From Spirochaetaceae bacterium (lineage in GTDB: Bacteria > Spirochaetota > Leptospiria > Leptospirales > Leptonemataceae): a DNA stretch of 64,000 bases. Location: NCBI GenBank assembly GCA_002730875.1, contig PCBI01000017.1:186001-250000 (forward strand), read 5' to 3'. The notes below the pieces were generated by a model. It ran no database searches and had not been told where the DNA came from. It saw nothing but the letters and a program-made list of their open reading frames with translations. Below, in pieces: positions 18,432 through 25,806 of the stretch; positions within the stretch are counted from its first letter, which is position 1, and every line of letters starts with the position of its first letter. The position numbers were made by a program, and so were the translations under genes.

Positions 18432-21400
18432 TCAGGATGCTTCCTCTCTTCTATAGGAGCGGCCGTCGTTACCTTGATCCGAAGAAGAACCCTGGGCGCC
18501 TTCGGTGGCGCTATGGTAGCGATGGATAAGCTCGGTAATGGACGATGCCAGTAACCCGGGAAGATTGGCGTAGTTTTCCCGGGCAATGCTCAGGCTCTCC
18601 GGAAAGATCTGCTCGGCAATGGCTCGTGGCCCCAATCCCACACCCAGCATTACAAGACCCCGCTCTTTGAGCTTTTCCACTTCGCCGAACAGCGCTTTGG
18701 TTTCATGGCTGCGAAGATCCGCTTCCATGTTTACCTTGCCGCGGCTTCCGCGAAAATCGGAGAGCACCACCAGGATTCGGGTTCGGGCTTCGGCGGAGAA
18801 ATAGGAACTCAGCTCCTCCATGATATGGCTTTCCGGGATGGTATCCCCATGCCAGGACTGGGCAATGCCGGTGAACAGGTGGCTCTCATATTGGGGTCCG
18901 TATTCCGGATCCAGGTTTTTGAACCACTGCATGTCAATATCTACTTTGGAGTTCTTGAGATCGGAATAGCCCACCACTCCAAAAGGGATGCGATGATTAC
19001 TCAGAATCTCGGCGGAGCTCATCAGAGCCACCAGGGTGGCGATGGAGTATTCAAAATTAAAAATCCTTCGCCCTTTATTCAGAGCAAATACCACTTCCAC
19101 GCCTTTCAATCGATCTTCGTCTATATTGATCGTAGTGCGATCAAAGATGCGGCCATCGCTACGTCCGGCCAGGTAGGATAGATACTTTCGCGCATCCACC
19201 CGGGAACCCCGGGATTCGTAACGACGATTGATTTGAATGTCCGGATCCATGAACCGATCGAGATCCACAGTCACGCGATCGATCTCAGGACCGAACACAT
19301 CCTTGAAGTCCTCGAGGCTGACGCCGATGTTATAGTCCCAGAGTATCTTTCGCTTTTTCAAGAATTCTTGATAGAGCTCCTCGCTGCGATATCCCCAGGC
19401 GCCGCCGCCATGGCCGGGATCGCCTACTCCTTTGTTGCCCTGGGTATCCTGCCCATACCAGGCATCGGGGCCTTCTTTTGTATCGCCGCCGGTTTCAGGC
19501 GTATCGATGTTGACCCCTTCTTTCAGGTCACGGCCGTCCAGGTTCCATTTGGCCTTTCCGGTATTGGCCTCCCTCCAGTGCTTATCCTGATCCCACCAGA
19601 TCTTTGATTTATGGGTTCTTTCTTTCAGGGCTTTTTTTTTTGAGATGTTTTTTAGTCCATCCAGCAATGCGTTCGGATCCTGTCCATCCAGCAGGGTATC
19701 CAGAAGCGAAAACATCTTTTCCCTCTCTACGGGGTCCGCGATTTCGTGCAAATAGGCGATGCCGGCGCCTTCGCTCATAATATCTTTGAGCATACCTTCG
19801 GTGAGGTTTTCCGGCTCGGCCACCGCCCAGCCAACGGAATCCGCGAAGCGACTCAGGTTCGTCAGTCCAAATCTGTAGGGCTGTAGATTCGCCGCGCCAA
19901 TTTCCCGCTTTCGGGCTTTTTCGCGAAGCGTTGTATGAAACTGTTGCATCAGCTTTACCAGCTCCGGCGCTTCTGCTTCTTCCAGCCCCAGCTGGCTGCG
20001 CACTATTTCGCGCAAGGATTCCGCATCTTCTACGGGGGGTATTGTATAGCAGGTAAATCGGTTTCGGAAGGCCCGGCTTACCGTGGGAGAAGTCCGCTGG
20101 GAGCGGTAGAACTTGATTCCAAAGATGCGGGATTCAGTGGGCAGAAACACAGGATCATTGCTTCCCGATTCCGGGGGAAGCATCAAAGCTCGCGCATCGT
20201 CCATGAGCATGTTTAGCTTCTCTACCAGTTCTGGTCCGGCGGCTTCCAATCCCTGGATAAGGATAAACTCGCCATTCTTTACGGCTTTCGTAAGCGGTCC
20301 ATCCACCCAGTCCACCGCCGCGCCATCGGAGGCATTGCTGGAGGCCGGCTTCAGTCCGCCCATTACATCCGCCGTATGCATTCCGCGGGAAAGAGTAACA
20401 ACGTGCAAGTCCCGGCCCAGGGCCTGGGCAAAAAAGCGGACGTATTCGTCGGGCTCCACATCCGAATCCCCTTCCAGAAGTACGTTTTCCTTGAACTGAA
20501 TGGCTCGTGCAATAGCCTCCAGGATCTGAGCTCGGGCGGGCACCGGAACAAATTCCTCCGTAGCCTTCTCCAGGTTGGATTTGAATGCTTCCGAATCAGG
20601 TACAATGGAGCCTTCGGTATGGAATTCTTTGAGGTTCAGGACGGCCCGGCCAATAGAGAACCGACCATCGGTGTTTGCCGCCAGCTCCACATTGTGATGC
20701 TTCTTCTCTACGGCACCGGAAAGATTGAATTCCTTGAGTCGATTGTCGAACATCCCTTTGATCTCTACATGATCTTCCGGAGTTCTGAAAGGACGAAGAT
20801 AGACATCGCTTAACTCTTGATAAAGGGCCTGCGGCTGATCTTCAATTCTTCGCGTTAGTCGGGTGAGGTTTCGCAGATTGAAGTGATATCTTTCCAGATC
20901 CCTGGAGCCGATTTTCTTTCGGATGACCGAATCTTCAACGTCCCGATTTATATGAACGATGGCATTCAGTACATCCTCCGGCACGTCGGGAAACAACCCC
21001 TTCAGAATTTCCACAAGCTCGACTACCGGATAAGGGTCCAAATAGACAGTAACGAAATACTTCTGAATCTCGCGAGGCAGGTTCTTTCGGCCCTCAAAGC
21101 CCTCCGCCGGGTTCTGCGTCGCTACAAACTGAAACCCGGGGGCGGGATCGATTCTAGTGGCATCCCCTTCCAGCATTTCCAGGTAGTGTTCGCTGAAGAT
21201 GGACTGAAACCGTTTCAGCACTTCGGGGCTGGAAAGGTTCATCTCATCGGCCACGAAAGTGGAGCCCTGACGCATGGCCTGGCTCAGAGGACCGTCGGAC
21301 CATACGAAGCCGTGGGTGCTGGGATCCAGTCGATACGAGCCCACCAGATCCTCGGGTAGCGTGTCTTCATTAAAGCTGTAGCGGATTGTGGGATGCTTTC

Positions 21401-21617
21401 GAAGGCTGTTTATATAGTAGATAAGTGCGTTCTTGCCGACTCCGGCATCTCCCACAAGTAGAAGCGGCTTGTTCTGCACCATGGCAGGCAAAATCTTTCT
21501 TAGATTGGCCTTCGTGGTGGGCGTGAGTATGATATTTGTTTCCGGAATCCAGCCCGGATCTTCATGGAATAGGGGAACATTGTAACCTGCTATCTGAATG
21601 GACGGCATAATGGACAT
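18432..21617 (-). CDS. midasin/VWA8-like double AAA ATPase with C-terminal VWA domain
   Basis: A 1,061-residue cytoplasmic protein. AAA module 1 (about 20-300) has Walker A GDAGVGKN (56-63) and a midasin-type Walker B FVADEMNLSSPEVL. AAA module 2 (about 355-620) keeps the fold but has a broken Walker A (GDSDVEPDE, about 383-391) and FILIQGLEAAGPELVEKL in the Walker B place. A Gly/Lys/Asp-rich linker (655-745, with GDPGHGGGAWGY) resembles the linker before the VWA domain of VWA8 and cobaltochelatase-type proteins. The VWA domain (about 838-1030) lacks the metal-binding DxSxS, reading FALNKGR. The family remodels protein complexes or inserts metals, using the VWA for client contact. Second AAA and MIDAS both appear inactivated. 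Confidence 0.8.
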   Translation of the reverse strand: MSIMPSIQIAGYNVPLFHEDPGWIPETNIILTPTTKANLRKILPAMVQNKPLLLVGDAGVGKNALIYYINSLRKHPTIRYSFNEDTLPEDLVGSYRLDPSTHGFVWSDGPLSQAMRQGSTFVADEMNLSSPEVLKRFQSIFSEHYLEMLEGDATRIDPAPGFQFVATQNPAEGFEGRKNLPREIQKYFVTVYLDPYPVVELVEILKGLFPDVPEDVLNAIVHINRDVEDSVIRKKIGSRDLERYHFNLRNLTRLTRRIEDQPQALYQELSDVYLRPFRTPEDHVEIKGMFDNRLKEFNLSGAVEKKHHNVELAANTDGRFSIGRAVLNLKEFHTEGSIVPDSEAFKSNLEKATEEFVPVPARAQILEAIARAIQFKENVLLEGDSDVEPDEYVRFFAQALGRDLHVVTLSRGMHTADVMGGLKPASSNASDGAAVDWVDGPLTKAVKNGEFILIQGLEAAGPELVEKLNMLMDDARALMLPPESGSNDPVFLPTESRIFGIKFYRSQRTSPTVSRAFRNRFTCYTIPPVEDAESLREIVRSQLGLEEAEAPELVKLMQQFHTTLREKARKREIGAANLQPYRFGLTNLSRFADSVGWAVAEPENLTEGMLKDIMSEGAGIAYLHEIADPVEREKMFSLLDTLLDGQDPNALLDGLKNISKKKALKERTHKSKIWWDQDKHWREANTGKAKWNLDGRDLKEGVNIDTPETGGDTKEGPDAWYGQDTQGNKGVGDPGHGGGAWGYRSEELYQEFLKKRKILWDYNIGVSLEDFKDVFGPEIDRVTVDLDRFMDPDIQINRRYESRGSRVDARKYLSYLAGRSDGRIFDRTTINIDEDRLKGVEVVFALNKGRRIFNFEYSIATLVALMSSAEILSNHRIPFGVVGYSDLKNSKVDIDMQWFKNLDPEYGPQYESHLFTGIAQSWHGDTIPESHIMEELSSYFSAEARTRILVVLSDFRGSRGKVNMEADLRSHETKALFGEVEKLKERGLVMLGVGLGPRAIAEQIFPESLSIARENYANLPGLLASSITELIHRYHSATEGAQGSSSDQGNDGRSYRREEAS

Positions 21618-21869
21618 TGCCTCTCATATTGACTTTTGAGTCAAAGGAAATGTTGGACCGTGGCCGCTTTCTTATTTCTGATTCGAAATGCTTGTGATCA
21701 ACCCACAAAGCAGGCCCGGCCCGAATACCGCTTTCATAATCGGTATGGCTACGGGTGCAAATTCTACTGCGAGAACTCCGGATATCTTCTACAATATGGT
21801 AAACGCTTTGAGGCTCTGTTTTCGATTTATACTTTCCTAAATCTACGTTCCCCGGCCTCTGGTGTGATC

Positions 21870-22973
21870 ATGACTCAATCCTTCCTTTCCGAGCGAATGA
21901 ATCACATTGATACCTCCCAGATTCGACGAATGTTCGACCTGGCCGCAAAACTGGACTCGCCCATCAATCTGTCCATCGGACTCCCCCACTTCCCCACACC
22001 GGAGCCCATCGTCGAAGCCGCCCGCAAAGCGCTGTTGGAGAATAAAACAGCATACAGTCAAACCCAGGGAATCATGGAGTTGCGACAGGCTTTGAGTCAT
22101 AAATTCGCATCCAGAAACGGCTTCCAGGCCGCCCCGGAAAACATCCTGGTTACCTCCGGCGTCGCCTCCATTCTGCAACTGCTGTTTCTCACTACTGTAG
22201 ATCCGGGCGATGAAGTATTGCTCATTGAGCCTTCCTTTCTGATTTATCGCGGCCTTTCCGGCTTCTTTGGAGCGAAACAACAAACCATTCCCGAGGATTT
22301 CCAACCCGCCGATCTGGATAAGCTCGATTTCAAGCGATTGAAGCTAATCCTGTATTCCAGCCCTTCCAACCCTACCGGTCGAATTCTATCAGAATCTCAG
22401 ATCAGCGCTCTGGGCCGACTGGCGGATCGCACCGGAGCACTGCTTTGCAGCGATGAAATCTACGAGATCTTCGACTACGATGGAAAGTTCAAAAGCGCGG
22501 CATCCGTTTATTCAAAAGCAGTAACCATGATGGGATTTTCCAAGTCTTACAGCATGACCGGAATGCGTCTGTCCGCTGTAACCGGACCGGAAGCGTTGAT
22601 CAAGGCCATGACCACATTGCAGCAATACACCATCGTCTGCGCGCCTACGCCGCATCAATGGGCCGGATTGGCCGCCCTGGAAACCGATATGTCTGCCCAG
22701 GTTGCCGACTATCGCAAGCGACGGGACTATCTGGTACAGGAGCTCAAGGACCACTACGAATTTGGACCGCCGGATGGAGCGTTTTATCTTTTCGCTCGAG
22801 TGCCGGAGGATTCCCTGAAGTTTGTGCAACGAGGCATTGATGAACATCAACTACTGGTGGTGCCGGGAAGCATCTTCACCGATAAGGGCAACTGGATTCG
22901 AATCTCCTATGCGGCTCCGGACGAAACTCTGGAGCGCGGAGCCCGAGCCCTGAAAGCGCTGGTAGGAGCTTGA
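21870..22973 (+). CDS. PLP-dependent class I/II aminotransferase
   Basis: A 367-residue fold-type I aminotransferase. Seen: INLSIGLPHFPTP near the N-terminus, VTSGVASILQLL (phosphate-binding loop region), SSPSNPTGRILS (Asn and Pro near the cofactor), CSDEIYE with the Asp that pairs with the pyridine nitrogen, GFSKSYSMTGMRLS with the Schiff-base Lys and phosphate-binding Arg, and WIRISYAAP with the carboxylate-binding Arg. It groups by eye with aspartate/aromatic-type enzymes; the donor is not predictable. The start at 21870 follows family length; 78 in-frame residues upstream have no family character. It overlaps the following gene by 4 nt. Confidence 0.88.
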   Translation: MTQSFLSERMNHIDTSQIRRMFDLAAKLDSPINLSIGLPHFPTPEPIVEAARKALLENKTAYSQTQGIMELRQALSHKFASRNGFQAAPENILVTSGVASILQLLFLTTVDPGDEVLLIEPSFLIYRGLSGFFGAKQQTIPEDFQPADLDKLDFKRLKLILYSSPSNPTGRILSESQISALGRLADRTGALLCSDEIYEIFDYDGKFKSAASVYSKAVTMMGFSKSYSMTGMRLSAVTGPEALIKAMTTLQQYTIVCAPTPHQWAGLAALETDMSAQVADYRKRRDYLVQELKDHYEFGPPDGAFYLFARVPEDSLKFVQRGIDEHQLLVVPGSIFTDKGNWIRISYAAPDETLERGARALKALVGA

Positions 22974-23875
22974 TTCCGTTACCGGAAAACATGCCGGGCT
23001 GGATGCTCGGCTCCGCCCTAATTCTGGCTTTCTTTTTGGGAGCTTCCATCTTCAGCTTCTATCTGGCTTCGGCAAGCCGGGTATTATATTTCTTCTACGG
23101 CCCGGCGCGAAAACAGTTGAGCTATTGGAACCGCTGGAAGGAATTCTTCAGCCGACGGTCATTCTGCGATGACTGCGAAACCCCGATACGGCCGGCCCAT
23201 GTTATTCCTGTTCTTGGCTATTTCCTTGCGCGAAGACATTGCCCGGCCTGTGGGGCGGAGATTCCGGCCATGCATCCCATTCTGGAAAGCCTGGGGGGAT
23301 TGCTTCTAATCTACTTTCTGGTTGCCAGTCAGGACCTCGCGCTTTCGCTTCTTGCTCTTCTCTTTTGCGGGCATATGCTCATCGCCATCGCCACCGACTG
23401 GAATCTGTACAGTCTGGATTACGAAAACACCATTCTCGCCGCGCTGGTTGCGCTACTCTTTTTGCTGCGCAAGTCCTTCATAGCCGATCTATGGCCGGCG
23501 CAGGAATGGGATTTGCTCAAGCAGAACGTTTCACTCATGACCGATTATCTGGACTCAACAGGTTTACTGCTACATTTCCTGGCTTCCAGCATCTGGGCGG
23601 GGCCATTAGTAACAGCTCTGGGTGCGCTCCTTCTAACTCTGCCGCTCCATTTCTGGAAACCGGAAGGTCTGGGTCTGGGGGATGTATGGCTTCTGATGCC
23701 CCTGGCTCTATTTCTGGGTATGCCCTACATACTGCTGCCCATAATCCTTGGATCTGGCTGGAGCGTAATTCATATTGTGCTAGTTGCGAAGGATCGCGCT
23801 GCGCCTGCGCCCCTGGGCGCTTTCATGGCCGCCGGAGCAATGCTTGCGGTGACGGTTCAGTTCTACTACTTCTGA
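22970..23875 (+). CDS. type IV prepilin peptidase (A24 family)
   Basis: Polytopic inner-membrane aspartyl protease that cleaves and N-methylates type IV prepilins or pseudopilins. The 301-residue protein has an N-terminal membrane segment, a cytoplasmic zinc knuckle CDDC...CPAC between them, then about six membrane segments. Catalytic Asp candidates are in IATDWNLYSLD and in GLGLGDVWLL (the G-x-GD motif). The TTG at 22970 overlaps the stop of the aminotransferase; ATG 22991 (MPGWMLG) with GGAAA upstream is an alternative. No pilus genes are nearby, so it probably serves a remote pilus or secretion locus. Confidence 0.9.
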   Translation: MIPLPENMPGWMLGSALILAFFLGASIFSFYLASASRVLYFFYGPARKQLSYWNRWKEFFSRRSFCDDCETPIRPAHVIPVLGYFLARRHCPACGAEIPAMHPILESLGGLLLIYFLVASQDLALSLLALLFCGHMLIAIATDWNLYSLDYENTILAALVALLFLLRKSFIADLWPAQEWDLLKQNVSLMTDYLDSTGLLLHFLASSIWAGPLVTALGALLLTLPLHFWKPEGLGLGDVWLLMPLALFLGMPYILLPIILGSGWSVIHIVLVAKDRAAPAPLGAFMAAGAMLAVTVQFYYF

Positions 23876-23944
23876 TTCTCGCCATGGGAGGTAGTAGCGT
23901 TTCATAAAGTTATGTAAGGATGGATCTGATACCCCCTGGCGAAT

Positions 23945-24095
23945 GCTTCTACCCCGTTTCCGGCCTTAGGCGGTAGCTCTGGCTCCGGGGCGTAAACACC
24001 TGGTGAGGTTGGGACGGCACCAGGCGTACAACCCTGCTTACAGCCTTCCGGTTCCGCAGCAAACAGGGATCAGGGTTCCCTCGGGGCGGACTCTT
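23945..24095. other. intergenic stretch with several nested inverted repeats
   Basis: Between the prepilin peptidase and the DM9 gene. Potential stems: ACCCCG (from 23951) with CGGGGC (about 23986-23991); ACACCTGGTG (23996-24005) with CACCAGGCGT (24018-24027), 9 of 10 pairs; AACCCTG (24030-24036) with CAGGGTT (24072-24078). I see no ORF of protein-like composition. It could be a structured RNA or simply a long untranslated region; strand cannot be assigned. Confidence 0.35.
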
Positions 24096-24129
24096 CCGAG
24101 CTCAATTCGCGCACAGGAATTGAGCTCGG
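24096..24129 (-). terminator. 13-bp perfect hairpin downstream of the DM9 gene
   Basis: CCGAGCTCAATTC (24096-24108) and GAATTGAGCTCGG (24117-24129) pair perfectly around an 8-nt loop, 12 nt after the stop codon of the minus-strand DM9 gene. No T-run follows on either strand, so it may be a 3'-end stabiliser or factor-dependent terminator rather than a classical one. Confidence 0.5.
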
Positions 24130-24140
24130 CCTGATAGGTA

Positions 24141-24653
24141 TCAGTTAGTTCTAAACATCAGAACTTCATAGTTGGGAATCGTAATCTCATTTCCGCCCCA
24201 TCCGAAGTTGCAGTTGCTGCCTACGATCTTTCCAGGATGGACTCCGCCGTTGTAGCTTGCGCGACATACGTAGAGAATCCGGTTTCCTTCGCGGCCAACC
24301 TCAATGGGCACGTATCCGTTCAAACGAGGAACCTGACCGTTGGCCGCAGCGCGCCAGCTGTATCGCTGTAGACTTGCCTGCGACACCTGCAAAGTGAAGT
24401 ATTCATTGGCGGTGATCTCGCGACCGCCGTATCCAAAGTTGCAGTTCGTGCCAACGATTTTTCCGGGATGGTAGGTACCGTTCATGTAGCCGGCGCAAAG
24501 AAAAAGGTTTTGTCCGTTTTCGTTTCCGCCGTACAAAGTGAAACCGTTGACTTTTCCATTGGAGCCCTTCACCCAACGATCTTGAGCCATCAGTCCGGTA
24601 GCCGAGACCAAGAACAATCCCAGAGCAGCGATCAGCCAGTGTTTAGTATTCAT
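24141..24653 (-). CDS. secreted protein with two DM9 repeats (lectin-like)
   Basis: A 170-residue protein with an N-terminal signal peptide (hydrophobic segment, cleavage expected after LMAQ) followed by two copies of a DM9/DUF3421-type repeat. Copy one (about 45-92): LFLCAGYMNGTYHPGKIVG, then NFGYGGREI...Y.TL. Copy two (about 108-168): G..P...GREGNRILYVCRASYNGGVHPGKIVG, then NFGWGGNEI..PNYEVL. DM9 repeats are known from insects, bivalves and fish natterins; the oyster DM9 protein CGL1 binds mannose. Carbohydrate binding outside the cell is a reasonable inference. A strong AAGGAG precedes the ATG. Each repeat holds two Cys, suggesting disulfides. Confidence 0.82.
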   Translation of the reverse strand: MNTKHWLIAALGLFLVSATGLMAQDRWVKGSNGKVNGFTLYGGNENGQNLFLCAGYMNGTYHPGKIVGTNCNFGYGGREITANEYFTLQVSQASLQRYSWRAAANGQVPRLNGYVPIEVGREGNRILYVCRASYNGGVHPGKIVGSNCNFGWGGNEITIPNYEVLMFRTN

Positions 24654-24799
24654 TCATTTCTCCTTCTAGTTTTGCTTATTGACGGCGAATTCTTAAGGTA
24701 TGTTCCAGGAATTGCAACTGCGATTCGCATTGCAGGGAAAAAAGTGGACCCGGCAGGCCCCTTGCTGCGAAAGGAATGCCTTGCCTGAGTAGTATGCAA

Positions 24800-25693
24800 T
24801 TAGCTCGAATAAAAGGCCGCATGAATGGCCGGGTGTCCCTGGAGCAGATTCAAGGCCCGCTGGATACTTCCCTTCCCTTTTTCCGTATGATTCCAGACAT
24901 TAAGACCGGAAGGATGAGGAAGAGCAATCCAGTCGAAAACGATATCGTTCCACTGACTTCTGAATTGTCTTCCTATAACCTGTTCCAGCTTGTAAGCCGC
25001 CCTGGACTTGCTGTTTAAAAAATTCTGCCGGGTATACGTCGGGTTGGCCTCGCGGGCGAAATCGGGTTCTCGCTGCGACGTACCCTTTTTGGCAAGACGG
25101 GCATCGTCAGACTTCGATACGGCGCCGGTAGACCTGGCTCCTTTGCTGGCGGACCCGGGTTTGTGGGGCGCTGGCACTGACGAATGGTCTCCGGAAAATA
25201 GAGTAGCCCTTTCCAATATCTGGTCGATGGCAAGTTTTCCGATGGGAATAACAAGCTCCGGTCGATGATATTCCAGCTCGAACTCAAGGTGGACAATACA
25301 ATTATCTACTTCCTGCCTTTCGGGTTTCCGATCTCCGTTTTTGGCCTTTCCAGGAAAGCAGCGGCATACAGCTGACATGTTAACCGCCTGACGAAAGCTC
25401 TCTTCTTCGATGCCGATGCTGGCCAACCATTTAAATAGAGTTTTGCCCGCGGTATAGGCGAAGGGTTTTCCAAAGCGCTCTTCGTGGATTCCCGGGGCCT
25501 GGCCCAGACTGACTATGCTTGATTTGCCCACACAGCCGTGCACCGGTCGGCCTTCCATGTTCGGGCATCTGCGGCAGGCCAGGAGTCGCTTTATGTGCTC
25601 TTCCATGGATACCGAGGCATTCTTGCTGCCTCCGGCTGGCTTTCCGCCTGCGGGTCTGGTCTGTTCGGACTTCGTCTGTTTTTGGCCGGGCAC
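24800..25693 (-). CDS. uracil-DNA glycosylase family protein (family 4/5 type) with disordered insert
   Basis: Likely removes uracil or other deaminated bases from DNA. Motif 1 is SLGQAPG (about 62-68), followed by GKPFAYTAGKTLFKWL, and motif 2 is IALPHPSGLNVW (257-267). Candidate 4Fe-4S ligands are C40 and C43 (CRRC), C110 (AVCR) and C132, with the spacing known in family 4 and 5 enzymes. Residues about 170-245 form a Ser/Lys/Ala-rich low-complexity insert absent from ordinary members, and the first 28 residues are similar in composition. GQAPG sits between GEAPG (family 4) and GLAPG (family 5), so the subfamily is open. Confidence 0.8.
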   Translation of the reverse strand: MPGQKQTKSEQTRPAGGKPAGGSKNASVSMEEHIKRLLACRRCPNMEGRPVHGCVGKSSIVSLGQAPGIHEERFGKPFAYTAGKTLFKWLASIGIEEESFRQAVNMSAVCRCFPGKAKNGDRKPERQEVDNCIVHLEFELEYHRPELVIPIGKLAIDQILERATLFSGDHSSVPAPHKPGSASKGARSTGAVSKSDDARLAKKGTSQREPDFAREANPTYTRQNFLNSKSRAAYKLEQVIGRQFRSQWNDIVFDWIALPHPSGLNVWNHTEKGKGSIQRALNLLQGHPAIHAAFYSS

Positions 25694-25806
25694 TGAATCT
25701 GTTACTACCTTTGCGAAATATCAAACGCCCCGGGCAAAGGCGAAAATCGTAGCTGCCACCGGCCGGATCAATCGGGCCGGAGCCGTCGGAAGACTTCCGT
25801 TTGAAA

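Noticed and set aside
23940..24095. Signal recognition particle RNA on the minus strand
   Set aside because: A CCGGAAGG with AGCAGG nearby recalls helix 8, but the invariant GUCAGGUCCGGAAGGAAGCAG order is not present.
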